Source: Salegentibacter sp. | GTDB lineage: Bacteria; Bacteroidota; Bacteroidia; Flavobacteriales; Flavobacteriaceae | Direction of reading: 5' to 3' | Length of the DNA: 64,000 bases | Assembly: GCA_017795085.1 (NCBI GenBank) | Contig: CP051246.1 | Coordinates: 1,614,514-1,678,513 of the forward strand | Part shown: one piece after another, positions 33,693 to 43,400 of the stretch | How positions within the stretch are numbered: position 1 is the stretch's first letter | Layout: every line of letters starts with the position of its first letter | Position numbers and translations under genes: made by a program | The notes under the pieces: model-generated | The model's input: only the letters and a program-made list of their open reading frames with translations | The model's database searches: none | Told to the model about the DNA's origin: nothing

Positions 33693-35231
33693 ATGAAAAC
33701 ATATATTTTACTAAAAATAGCACTGCTGTTCACTGCTATAAGCCTTCTGCAGAGCTGTACAGATGATTTTGAAAAAATCAATACAAACCCTGCTGGTGTA
33801 GAGCAAGTTTCAGATGCATCCTACTTCTTCGCAAAGATGGTGGATAAGGGTATCTACGACAATTTTCAGCGTACCGTAAACCTTTATTCCCATTTTTATG
33901 CGCAGTATTTTGCCAACTGTGTAGATGGCTATAGTTCTCCCCAATATGGATATGTAGACGATTGGATCGGACGGCAATGGAATGCGTTTTACGTTGGACG
34001 CTACAAAGAATACGAGAATATCAAGGCGATGACTGCCGATAACGAAGCCACTACCAATATGTTTAATATGACGGAAATATATATGGTATATCTGTGGATC
34101 CGTATGGCAGACTACAGAGGTGATTTGCCATATTTTGACATGACTCCTGGAGAAGTTAAATCCTATGATCGCCAGGAAGACATATATCCAGATCTCTTGA
34201 GGCGTCTTGCTGCGGCTACCGATGCTTTGACAAACGACGATAGCCAATCGGCTTTTACACAGGGTTTCGACCTTCTATATGACGGAGATGTGGATAAATG
34301 GAGAAAGTTTGGAAACTCTCTTAGACTACGCATCGCTATGCGACTGGTAAATATAGATCCTGCTTTGGCGAAAGAACATGTCGAAGACGCCATAGCCGAC
34401 GGTGTGATGGAATCCAATGCCGATGTGGCCAAGGTAGGACAAGACCCTGTCGGATGGTACGATTACCTCGACAAGATCGTCACCCAATGGAGTAACGCTC
34501 GCATTTCCAATACCTTTACTGATTATCTAAATAACGAATCAGATGTTCTTGATCCAAGGGCGCCACTTTGGCTCACCGAATTCGAAGAAGGCTACGAAGG
34601 AGTGGCTAACGGATACTCAACCCCTTCGACCTCTGATCCGGACTTCCGGGAAAAATCGGCTATCAATGCTTCTGCAAGTGGGTATCAGGATTTTGTTGAA
34701 GGTAATATGAGCGAGGCTATCATGTTTTACGCTGAAGTACTTTTTTTGCGATCTGAAGCTGCTTTGCGCGGGTGGAACGCCGGAGGATCTTATGATGACC
34801 TGTACAAACAGGGAATTCGGGCGTCTATGGAATATGTAGGTGTCACAGATCAAGCCCTGATTAATGACTATATCGACGGACTCAAGGTAAATATTGGATC
34901 GCTTAGTTCGGATGAAGCCAAGTTAAAGCAACTCATCACCCAAAAATGGATTGCCAATTTCCCCAACGGCATTGAAGGATGGGCTGATTTCAGAAGAACA
35001 GATTACCCAGACCTAACTCTTCCGGTTGATGGAGTGAGTAGTTCTGCCACGGTAGCTCCCCAAACCTATGTAAAACGCATTCGCTATCCCGACAATGAAC
35101 ACAACACCAATTCAGAAAGCCTACCCGAAGGTATGCGCACTCCGGGTGATGACCGTATGGATATACGTCTTTGGTGGGATACCGCAGACACCAAAACAAA
35201 AAACGGTGGACTGATGAATTCAAACTTTTAA
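33693..35231 (+). CDS. SusD/RagB-like surface lipoprotein (SusD-like_2)
   Basis: 512 residues from Met 33693, which gives a lipoprotein signal (LFTAISLLQSC). The earlier Met at 33660 overlaps the susC end and is less likely. The mature part has the SusD-like_2 pattern (FEKINTNPAGVE near the N-terminus; YMVYLWIRMADYRGDLPYF; WRKFGNSLRLRIAMRL). It captures the ligand on the cell surface as the lid of the SusC barrel. Confidence 0.93.
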   Translation: MKTYILLKIALLFTAISLLQSCTDDFEKINTNPAGVEQVSDASYFFAKMVDKGIYDNFQRTVNLYSHFYAQYFANCVDGYSSPQYGYVDDWIGRQWNAFYVGRYKEYENIKAMTADNEATTNMFNMTEIYMVYLWIRMADYRGDLPYFDMTPGEVKSYDRQEDIYPDLLRRLAAATDALTNDDSQSAFTQGFDLLYDGDVDKWRKFGNSLRLRIAMRLVNIDPALAKEHVEDAIADGVMESNADVAKVGQDPVGWYDYLDKIVTQWSNARISNTFTDYLNNESDVLDPRAPLWLTEFEEGYEGVANGYSTPSTSDPDFREKSAINASASGYQDFVEGNMSEAIMFYAEVLFLRSEAALRGWNAGGSYDDLYKQGIRASMEYVGVTDQALINDYIDGLKVNIGSLSSDEAKLKQLITQKWIANFPNGIEGWADFRRTDYPDLTLPVDGVSSSATVAPQTYVKRIRYPDNEHNTNSESLPEGMRTPGDDRMDIRLWWDTADTKTKNGGLMNSNF

Positions 35232-35256
35232 ATAAATACTACAAAAACAAATAAAA

Positions 35257-36189
35257 ATGATCAGAAGAAAATTTCTTGGGGCACTCACCATGGGCTCTAC
35301 TGCGATGGCACTGGGAGCAGCAAACCGAATTTCTCCCCTGTTTGAAGACGAATTAAAAGACTTCGACAAACCTCTGCAATTTATACAACTAACCGACACC
35401 CACGTTTACGAACACAAAGACAGCGAGAAAAACACCCGCTTATTTATGCAGAAACTGGCTCAAGTTGCCCCAAATCCGGATGTGATTATTCACACCGGAG
35501 ACATCATACACGACGCGTTAGGTAATGATCGACAAGAGGTGCAAAATCAGTGGAAACTGTGGCATTCACTCAAAGGTGATTTGCCGAATAATACCCGCTA
35601 CGCCATTGGTAATCACGACGTGTGGGGTCACGGTCCCAAATCGGACAAAATGTATGGTAAAAAATGGGTGATTGATGAATTAGAGCTTGATGATCGCTAT
35701 TATAGTTTTACCAAAGGTCCTTGGAAATTTATAGTGCTTGACAGCACACAATCTAAAGACGGCAAGTGGTACATCGCTAATATCGATGGGGAACAAAGAG
35801 AATGGCTAAAAGGCGAATTGGACAACACTCCTGCACACACCCAGGTCATGATTGTCTCTCATATACCAATACTCTCTACTTGTATTTTCGACTGGGCAAA
35901 ATCTGAAAATGGGGTATGGACGGTATCGGGTGCACTGATGCACTCCGATTCGCATGAGGTACAGGCTATTTTACGAGAGTATCCGCAGGTAAAATTGTGT
36001 ATCAGCGGACATTTGCATCTTATGGACAGTATGCGCTACGACAATATCGATTATCTCGGTGCCGGTGCAGTAAGTGGTAATTGGTGGAACAGCGAAAATT
36101 TCAGGCAAACGCCTTGCGGATTCTGTGTGTTTAATTTATATCCGGACGGAAGCTATCAGCGTGAGTACCATGAGTACAGCTGGAGCTAA
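35257..36189 (+). CDS. calcineurin-like metallophosphoesterase with Tat-type signal
   Basis: 310 residues. N-terminal MIRRKFLGALTMGSTAMALG resembles a Tat signal (RRKFLG). Metal-binding motifs are all present: DTH (Asp47-Thr-His49), GD (81-82), GNHD (118-121), a SHIPI His and GHLHLMD near 250. The family hydrolyses phosphomonoesters or phosphodiesters. Cotranscribed with SusC/SusD (25-bp gap), it probably acts in the periplasm on an imported phosphorylated or phosphodiester-linked compound, which is inference. Confidence 0.9.
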   Translation: MIRRKFLGALTMGSTAMALGAANRISPLFEDELKDFDKPLQFIQLTDTHVYEHKDSEKNTRLFMQKLAQVAPNPDVIIHTGDIIHDALGNDRQEVQNQWKLWHSLKGDLPNNTRYAIGNHDVWGHGPKSDKMYGKKWVIDELELDDRYYSFTKGPWKFIVLDSTQSKDGKWYIANIDGEQREWLKGELDNTPAHTQVMIVSHIPILSTCIFDWAKSENGVWTVSGALMHSDSHEVQAILREYPQVKLCISGHLHLMDSMRYDNIDYLGAGAVSGNWWNSENFRQTPCGFCVFNLYPDGSYQREYHEYSWS

Positions 36190-36195
36190 CGTTAG

Positions 36196-36240
36196 TAGGA
36201 AAGCGGGAGTTTAACTCAAAAACTCCCGATTCCTATTTTT
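36196..36240 (+). terminator. rho-independent terminator of the SusC/D operon
   Basis: TAGGAAAGCGGGAGTTT pairs with AAACTCCCGATTCCTA (one mismatch/bulge), followed by TTTTT. It sits 6 bp after the metallophosphoesterase stop. Confidence 0.85.
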
Positions 36241-36400
36241 ACAAGGAATACAGTGGGGCTGTTCAAGATGAGCTTTATTGATTCTTATTAAAAAGAGACA
36301 ACTTTTAAGAAGTTAGACTCTTCATTTGTTTACTTAATTGGTATAAAGAGTGATTAGAAAGATGGATTATGAAACACCATATACGGGACCCTTACTTACT

Positions 36401-36930
36401 TTACCCTTGTTTTTCATTTAAGGCGGGGCTGCTCCGGTTTGTTCTTACCTTCTTGAAAGCCTTCTGAACCTGTGACTTTTTAATCGGTAATGTTTTGTTT
36501 TTCATTAATTAAAGATCATCCTTAAAAATTTAAGTTGTCATACAATAAATAAACATATCAAGTGAAGCCCTTCACTAACCAAAGTTATTGCTCTGAATCT
36601 TTAGAGCTTTACGCTACTACGGTTTCATCCGTCCCAGAAATACAGTATCGCTACTTTCCGGCTTTCCTCTACTTAGGTTTTCGCCGTTTTCACTTAATTC
36701 ACCTGTATTCTGGTTCTCCTTTTCCTTAATTGCGCCCGGATAAGGGCCTTGTCTTGCCTTCTATATGCCGGATGCCGTGCAACCAGTAACCAGGTTCACC
36801 GTTGCACCTATATCTCTTGGAGCTGCTCCTCCTTGATTTGGACATCATAAAGATTATTTTCGACATTTCGATAAAGGTTCACTTGCGTTCAACTCCACTT
36901 ATCCATAGCTACTGCCTGTTATCCTGAAAA
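36401..36930 (-). mobile_element. truncated group II intron (5' ribozyme part and first codons of its RT ORF)
   Basis: Read on the minus strand, 36930-36506 resembles the 5' ribozyme part of a bacterial group II intron, for example GTGCAACGGTGAACCTGG, then GGTTGCACGGCATCCGG, and CCGGAAAGTAGCGATACTG. It leads into a 34-codon ORF (36505-36401) beginning MKNKTLPIKKSQVQKAFKKV, the usual N-terminus of intron-encoded reverse transcriptases. The rest of the RT is missing and only a doubtful domain V-like trace (GGGTCCCGTATATGGTG) follows. Boundaries are approximate; splicing is not expected. Confidence 0.7.
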
Positions 36931-37279
36931 AAAATAGCAAACCTGCAATATATACACTATTGCTGCTAGAAAGACAGGTTTTAAAATTAACCGGAGTGCA
37001 TAAACCACTTTGTTATTTATAACTCCTCTTTAATTTCAAAGCTTGAAGATGAAAATGCATCAAAAGGTAGTGTGACGGCTCTGGAAGAAGTAAATGAAAT
37101 AACGGAATATTCCATTCATCCTGATCTACAGCTGTTTTTTTTAGCCGGCAAAAGGAAAATGCTCAAGATGGAAAAAGTAAATGGTTTTTATGAGATTTTT
37201 CTCTTCATCTTTTCTTTATACAACTAATAAGATGCAAATTTTTGTTAGTTAAGAAAAAGCATCGCAATTGAATCTTAAA
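36931..37279. other. intergenic stretch with an orphan coding-like segment
   Basis: No complete gene. On the + strand, ~36993-37227 stays open and reads LEDENASKGSVTALEEVNE then SIHPDLQLFFLAGKRKML, but it has no plausible start codon. It looks like the tail of a lost gene. I recognise no family. Confidence 0.4.
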
Positions 37280-37319
37280 GTGATAGACGGGGAGTAAATA
37301 TTCATTCCCCGTCTATCAC
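37280..37319. repeat. perfect 14-bp inverted repeat
   Basis: GTGATAGACGGGGA (37280-37293) and TCCCCGTCTATCAC (37306-37319) with a 12-nt loop. No U-tract follows on either strand, so a transposon end or regulatory structure is as likely as a terminator. It stands ~230 bp before the next sigma gene. Confidence 0.6.
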
Positions 37320-37551
37320 CTAGTCAAGTGAAAGTACTACAAACAAATTAAACAATCAATAAATGAAACACTAAGACTAATTATTAAAACGGTTCTATTT
37401 ATTATAAATGAAGTCAACTTTACTTTATTGTTAATATAAATCAAAACGTCTTCGCTTAAATGTTTCTACTAGTAAGGTTAATTAACATTGCGATAACTTT
37501 ATAATTGTTCCTGAATAACCACTTATTTTTAAATTCACAAGTATTTTATAC

Positions 37552-38070
37552 TTGGTTATGGATTCTAAATACCATTTCTTTTTTAATAAATTATTCGATA
37601 AAACCCACGGAAAAGCCTTTAATTTCGTTCTATCGATGACGAAAAATAAAGAGCTTACCGATGATATCGTGCAGCTTGCTTATATAAAAATGTGGAAGCA
37701 AATTGAAAAATTCTCTAACCATCCAAAACCAGAGGCTTTGGTGTATGTAACCGTTAAGAATGTTTTTTTGGATGAGATAAAAAAATATAACCGTAATCGT
37801 GTACGGGCATTAAGACTGGACAATAACGATCATCAAGTACAACAACTACCGGCTACAGAAAATAATGATTCTTCGGATATAATAAGCTTAATCCATAAAA
37901 AACTAGAGTTTTTACCAGCACGCATAAAGAACATTTACAACTTATACTGTTTTGAGGAACTCACGCCCAAGGAAATCGCTAAAAAACTTAAAATTTCCAG
38001 GACTACGGTACAGGTAAACATAGAAACGGCCGAGCGTTATTTACGACAGGAACTTAAAAATCACCTATAA
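37552..38070 (+). CDS. ECF sigma-70 factor of the second TonB locus
   Basis: 172 residues. Region 2 contains FVLSMTKNKELTDDIVQLAYIKMWKQ; region 4 has FLPARIKNIYNLYCFEELTPKEIAKKLKISRTTVQVNI. The length is normal for Bacteroidota ECF-sigma. The matching FecR gene is not adjacent; it lies at the far end of the facing gene block (43988-44965), so the pair brackets the locus. An alternative start exists at Met3 (37558). Confidence 0.9.
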   Translation: MVMDSKYHFFFNKLFDKTHGKAFNFVLSMTKNKELTDDIVQLAYIKMWKQIEKFSNHPKPEALVYVTVKNVFLDEIKKYNRNRVRALRLDNNDHQVQQLPATENNDSSDIISLIHKKLEFLPARIKNIYNLYCFEELTPKEIAKKLKISRTTVQVNIETAERYLRQELKNHL

Positions 38071-38104
38071 AAAAACCACGATTTTTTTAATGCGTGGCTT
38101 TTTT
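38071..38104. terminator. shared terminator between convergent genes
   Basis: CCACG (38076-38080) pairs with CGTGG (38093-38097), flanked by A-rich sequence on the left and CTTTTTT on the right. It ends the sigma gene and, by symmetry, possibly the lipoprotein gene on the other strand. Confidence 0.65.
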
Positions 38105-38120
38105 ACTGGTTGGGGAAAGC

Positions 38121-38924
38121 TTATTCTTTTGGAGTACTTAAAATTTCCACAGTCGTAAGTTGAAAACTACTATTTCCGTATTCATCAATTGTTCCTTCAA
38201 ATATATATGAAGCGTTTAAATACTCACCAGCATCAAATGGATAATAAAATGTAGGATTACCAAAGACATCAGGAATCAATTGTTCGTTGGTTTCTGAATC
38301 GTAGATTCTCATAGCAACAGAGTAGGGACTATAATTAGGCCCTGCATCTGCGGCCATTTTTTCTTGTGAGGGTACTGCAATAAATTTCGAAAACGAGTTT
38401 GCAGGTATCTCCTCAATCTTATATATCTCCTCAAATGTTACAAAATCAGCCGAAGCCAAAAATACAATATCTACTGTTTTTCCTTTGGATGCTGGATAAG
38501 TTGTTAAATTGGCAAACCTCATATTCGTATATTCTTCTGGGGGTGGTTGTACACCTTCAAGAGGACTTATAAACGTTGGGTTGCTATCATAAGTAAGGTT
38601 AAAGAGCGTCAATGCAATTTCATTATCGGCTTCCGGAAAAAGGAGTGTGTCCGCAACGAGCTCTCCAGTTTTTTCATTTCTTACTTCAATGAGGGTTTCA
38701 GTCTTAAGGGCTAGATAGGGATCTCCGTTCCTTGCTAAGGTATCCATAACCTTTTCATTATTGCCATAAATAGCATACCTATTTTCTACATCCCCGATCT
38801 TTTGTATGTGTATGCGCCCATAGGTAAACTCTTCTATGGGTTCTCCATTATCACTACAAGAAATAGTTACAAAAATTCCTAAAAAGGTTAATAAAATTGG
38901 TATAAGATTAATTGATTTTTTCAT
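38121..38924 (-). CDS. unrecognised lipoprotein of the second TonB locus
   Basis: A 267-residue protein with a lipoprotein signal (LGIFVTISCS). The body is beta-rich with no catalytic motif I recognise. A stretch NMRFANLTTYPASKGKTVDI suggests tandem beta-sandwich domains, similar in feel to DUF4397-type proteins. It is last in the TBDR, beta-helix protein, lipoprotein order and may help bind the ligand at the surface. The tail is acidic and short. Confidence 0.7.
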   Translation of the reverse strand: MKKSINLIPILLTFLGIFVTISCSDNGEPIEEFTYGRIHIQKIGDVENRYAIYGNNEKVMDTLARNGDPYLALKTETLIEVRNEKTGELVADTLLFPEADNEIALTLFNLTYDSNPTFISPLEGVQPPPEEYTNMRFANLTTYPASKGKTVDIVFLASADFVTFEEIYKIEEIPANSFSKFIAVPSQEKMAADAGPNYSPYSVAMRIYDSETNEQLIPDVFGNPTFYYPFDAGEYLNASYIFEGTIDEYGNSSFQLTTVEILSTPKE

Positions 38925-38941
38925 CGTTTTTGTTTTATAAA

Positions 38942-38969
38942 GAAGTACGGTAGTTGCCTACCGTACTTC
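38942..38969. repeat. perfect 12-bp intercistronic hairpin
   Basis: GAAGTACGGTAG (38942-38953) and CTACCGTACTTC (38958-38969) with a 4-nt loop, between the beta-helix lipoprotein gene and the 267-residue lipoprotein gene. It has no T-run on the minus strand and may stabilise the upstream message. Confidence 0.65.
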
Positions 38970-39008
38970 ACTTGTTATTAGAATGTTTTACTAAAATGAA
39001 ATTAAAGA

Positions 39009-40409
39009 TTAATAAGGATTGCTATCCGGGAAATAAGAAGCCCAGTTATCATCCCAACTACTTGCTGTAACTAGGCCAAATGCTCCTTTATAAGAAACTG
39101 TAGTAAAGCTTGAAGGCAAATTAGAATAATTTGTCCCATTAACCGCACCGCCTCTGTTTCTATAATCAGGACAGTCTGCATAAGGGTTTACAAGATTCAT
39201 AAAATTAGGATTACTACTATTCAGTATAACATTTCCATATTTAGGCTGGCTGGTAGCTGAAGTTGGTGTTATTACAGGTGTATTATAAGAATGTACCAGG
39301 TTATAGCTAAAGTAACTATTACCAGAAGCGGACATTTTATTACTGGTACCATCAAAAAACACCCCGGCATCATCATAGCCGGCAATAATGGAATTCTTGA
39401 TTACAAAAGAAGAATTTCTTCTCCAGCGGTTGCCATATAAAGTAGGGCCGGCTGCCGATGAACCCTCTATCCCCAAAATGGTGAAATTTGATAATTGAGG
39501 TTGTGTTACTGGAGAAGCACTGCTTCCAGTAGCATCATTATCAGATTCAATACCATTGGGATCACCACTAAATGGAACCCCGGCTACCTTACGGGATACG
39601 CCAAATTGGATAGCTCCTTGATAACCCTGGTCAAAATCAAAATCATCATCAGCATTTCCATAAGCAATCAGGTTATTGGCATTAACGGTTCCCCCAAAAA
39701 ACTCAAAAGCGTCGTCCAGACCATAGGATACCTGGATATACTCCAGTGTAGTACCATTACCAACCCCTCCAAGGGTAAGGCCATTGATTTCATTACCGCC
39801 ACCAAGGTCACGCCCTGCATATTCAATACGAATATAACGAAGGCTTCCACTGGTGTCAGTGCTATCGGTACCCCCATAATTAATGCTCATTCCGTCAGGA
39901 ATGTCTTCTTCAAGGATTCCTTCAATTTCCGGGTTTGACTGGTTAACCGGAGCATTTCCTAATAGAATTACACCTCCCCAATCACCAGCAGAACGATTGC
40001 CAGCACTTTGGTCTGAAGTAAATACAATAGAGGTAGAAGCACTTTGCCCATCTGCAATTAATTGGGCATCTCGCGTAATCACTAAAAAGGAAGCACTTCC
40101 ATCCGTAGGATTAGATCGTCCTTTGATGAGGGTATTAGGCTGAATGGTCAAAGTGGTTCCCGGGGCAACAAAGGTAGGACCATCTATAAACCATACCCGG
40201 TCATCAGTTAAGGTCGTATTGCTGGAAATCACCCCGGAAATTGTACCGGTAGCCGATGGCCAGCTTCTATTGTCGTTACATAATCCCGGTGCAGAAACAT
40301 TGGCTACTTCCAGCCCTGATTCGGGAGATTTGGTAACATCCTCTTTAGAGCAGCCGGTTATTGCCAGAAAAAGTAGGATCATCATTGTTGATAAAAAATT
40401 TGTTTTCAT
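39009..40409 (-). CDS. beta-helix-like surface lipoprotein
   Basis: 466 residues from Met 40409, which gives a lipoprotein signal (MMILLFLAITGCSKED); the longer start at 40448 adds 13 residues ahead of it. The mature part has repeated beta-strand turns rich in Gly, Asn and Asp (YIRIEYAGRDLGGGNEI; YIQVSYGLDDAFEFFGG), typical of right-handed beta-helix proteins in Bacteroidota that sit beside TonB receptors. Ligand binding is inferred; automatic labels such as multidrug transporter for relatives should not be trusted. Confidence 0.72.
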   Translation of the reverse strand: MKTNFLSTMMILLFLAITGCSKEDVTKSPESGLEVANVSAPGLCNDNRSWPSATGTISGVISSNTTLTDDRVWFIDGPTFVAPGTTLTIQPNTLIKGRSNPTDGSASFLVITRDAQLIADGQSASTSIVFTSDQSAGNRSAGDWGGVILLGNAPVNQSNPEIEGILEEDIPDGMSINYGGTDSTDTSGSLRYIRIEYAGRDLGGGNEINGLTLGGVGNGTTLEYIQVSYGLDDAFEFFGGTVNANNLIAYGNADDDFDFDQGYQGAIQFGVSRKVAGVPFSGDPNGIESDNDATGSSASPVTQPQLSNFTILGIEGSSAAGPTLYGNRWRRNSSFVIKNSIIAGYDDAGVFFDGTSNKMSASGNSYFSYNLVHSYNTPVITPTSATSQPKYGNVILNSSNPNFMNLVNPYADCPDYRNRGGAVNGTNYSNLPSSFTTVSYKGAFGLVTASSWDDNWASYFPDSNPY

Positions 40410-40473
40410 AATTAAAAAGGGTTTTGATAGGTTAAATATGGCATTCAAATAACAAGTGTTTTTGCTTTAGTTT

Positions 40474-43400
40474 TTAAAAAGTATACAGGAAACTCAGGGT
40501 AAAGCTTCGTTGCAGGTCAAAACGGCGCCTTACCGTATCGTACTGCTCGTCATAATCACTGCCACTGGGATCATCCAGGGGTAGCTGAAGGCTGCCACCA
40601 CCTTCAGCTACCCCAGAGACAATTTCCGTACGAGGTCTTAAAGTATTGGGATCAATATTATTATTGTACTGGATCACGGGGTCATTAAAGATGTCCCTAA
40701 GGTTCAATTTAATTTGTGCGCGGTTATTCTTTAAAAAGTTATAACGTAGTTGTAAATCCACCACATTACGGGGCTTTTCATAAATGGAATACGCATCTAC
40801 CTCGGCCGGTAAGATAACCCTTGGCCCCACCCGGTTATAATTGGCACTTAGTCCAAAGCTATGGCCATCATACTGTAAACCGGCATTAATGATGTAGGGC
40901 GCCTGGCCGTATAAAGGGCGGTCAATTTCTGAAACCCCCATACGATAAATAGGATTTCCTTCTTCATCCTCATCTCCCGTAGGTATAACCCCTTCTTCAG
41001 TATCATAATAAATGGTAGACCAGATAACTGATGCGTTGCCAAAAAGGTACAGATCTTTAAAAAAACTACCGGGAATAAAGCTAAAGTCTTTTCTAAAATC
41101 TACTTCCAGCCCATAATTTTGGGCTTCTTTCAGGTTCCGGTAACGGGCGCGAAGTGCCGAAGTTTGGTTGACACTTTGCTCTACGGTTAATTCAATTGGA
41201 TTTTCAAATTGTTTATAAAACCCGGCCAGGCTAAATGATTCTTTGGGGCTGGGGTAAAATTCCCAACGAAGCTCTGCATTATCAACTTTGGTCTGTTCCA
41301 GGAAAACATCGTTGCCTTCATCATCTTGCTGATAGCCGGAAATAATAACCGTACGTAAGCCTAAGTCATAATAAGAGAAATCCCCAAGCTCGGTAAATTC
41401 TGGCCGTGCCAGTGATTTATAAAAGGACCCCCTCAGGTTCATCTGTGGAGTGAGTTCAGCAATCAGGTTGACCGAGAGCAGGTAATCGGTTTTATCAAGA
41501 GTGTTGACAGACTCTGTTATGGTAACTTCTCCACCGGAACCTTCATCTTTATATGTTGTAATCGTTTCCATAGTATTGTCTTCCACGCGAATACCACCGG
41601 AAACGTGCAGCCAGGGGGCAGGGTAAAAATCCAGCATGGCAAATCCGGCATGTAAATCCTGGGTGGCATCAAAACCATTTCCTAGATTGGATACTCCGCG
41701 ACCCGAAAAAAGCGGGCGGTAAAACAAAAGTTCCTCATTAAAGCTTTTCTGGTTATAAACCTCATAATAAGGTAGGCCCTTAAATATACTTTGTGTTTCT
41801 GCATCGGTGGGCATAAGGGCAAATCGGAATTGTTCATTAGAGGCCTCCCGTCGCGTCCCACTATAGCCTATTTTGGCCTTCGCCCTAAATTGCTCGGATA
41901 AAAAGGGAATTTCACCATTACCCCCCCAGTTATACCGCTTTTCATCATAATAGCTATAATAATCCTGTGAAGGTCCCCGGGATGTCTGATTAACTATATA
42001 ATTATAGGGAGGTTTTTTTAAGTCTTCATAACTTGCATCATAAACGGGGTTTCTTATTCCTTCCTCTACAGAAGCATTCGGATAGTCATCGGTGTAAAAG
42101 TAATCGGTATTTCTTCCGCGAATTTCAATATTGTTGGGTTGGTCCCTGCTATAATCGGCCCAGCCTGCATTCCATTTTATCTTTATGGGATTGGCCTTAC
42201 GGGATAATGCATGTTCCCCTTCCAAAACACTTTGCCAAAAATTATTTTGTATCCTGTTTTCCGTTATACTCCTATTATAAAATCCATTATATAAATCAGC
42301 TCCATTTATATCTGTGGTTTCGGTTTCCAGTTTCTTATAGAAAGTGTTTTTAAGGTTAATCTTATTTAATCCAAAGGAGTAAGAAGCATTTAATACTGCC
42401 CCCAATCGCGTGAGGAAATTATAGCGATAGCCCCGGTTGAGCTCAAAAACCGGTTGCATATTATAAAAGTCTCGTTTGGTCTGTTCATTACGGTAGGTGG
42501 CGGCACCGGTAATCCCCAGCGTATTATCTTTTATGTCGATAATCTTTCCAAAACTAAGAGCATGGTCCTGTGTGGGCTGTTGCTTATAACGGGTAAGCCT
42601 AAAGCGGTCATTGCCCGGCATATTTTTACTTGCTTCCGTAAAATTTTCTGGATCGGATTGATCTACATTTCCTATAGCTTCCCTAAAATAGTTTGGGATA
42701 TTTACGCTGCTTTTCCCCCAACCGGCCAGATAATCTCCGTCATATCGCGGAAAAGCATAGGTATCTTCAAAGGTATTTTCATTTCCACCCGTACCCACTT
42801 TAATCGTAAGGAAATCTTCGCGAGGCACCTCAATGGTATTTACATTTACATAGCCTCCTGTAAACTCTCCGGGCAGGTCCGGGCTTCCCGATTTATGTAC
42901 GATCACATTACCTATTAAACTGCTAGGCACAATATCGAAGGCATAATTCCTGCGGTTGGCTTCGGTACTGGGCATCAAGGCACCGTTCATGGAGACATTA
43001 TTATAACGCTCGGAAACCCCGCGAACCACTACATATTTATCATCCTGCACATGCAATCCGGCAATTCTCCTTAAAACCTGCGATGCATTATTATCCGGGG
43101 TTGCCGAAATTTGTGCGGCCGTAATTCCATCTAAAGCCGTCACTTCATTTTTTCGTAAGGTATTAAGGGCAGACACGTTATTGACCCTTTCATTGTAACT
43201 GGTATTAATAACGACTTCCCCAAGTTTCTCATTGGCAGATTGCAAAGTAACATCAAGGTTTTGAGTTTCACCTTGAGTAACTACTACGTTAGCAATACGT
43301 TGTGTTTCAAAGGAAATATAACTTATAACAACCGTGTATTCCCCGGCAGGCAAAGCCAAATTGTAATCTCCATCAAACCCGGTAGCAGTTGCCCGGTTGG

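Noticed and set aside
37280..37319. Rho-independent terminator at the GTGATAGACGGGGA inverted repeat
   Set aside because: Stem is perfect, but no T-run follows on either strand and no gene ends next to it; kept only as a repeat.
42454..42918. 154-codon open frame on the + strand
   Set aside because: Shadow of the TonB-dependent receptor gene; no start context or motifs.
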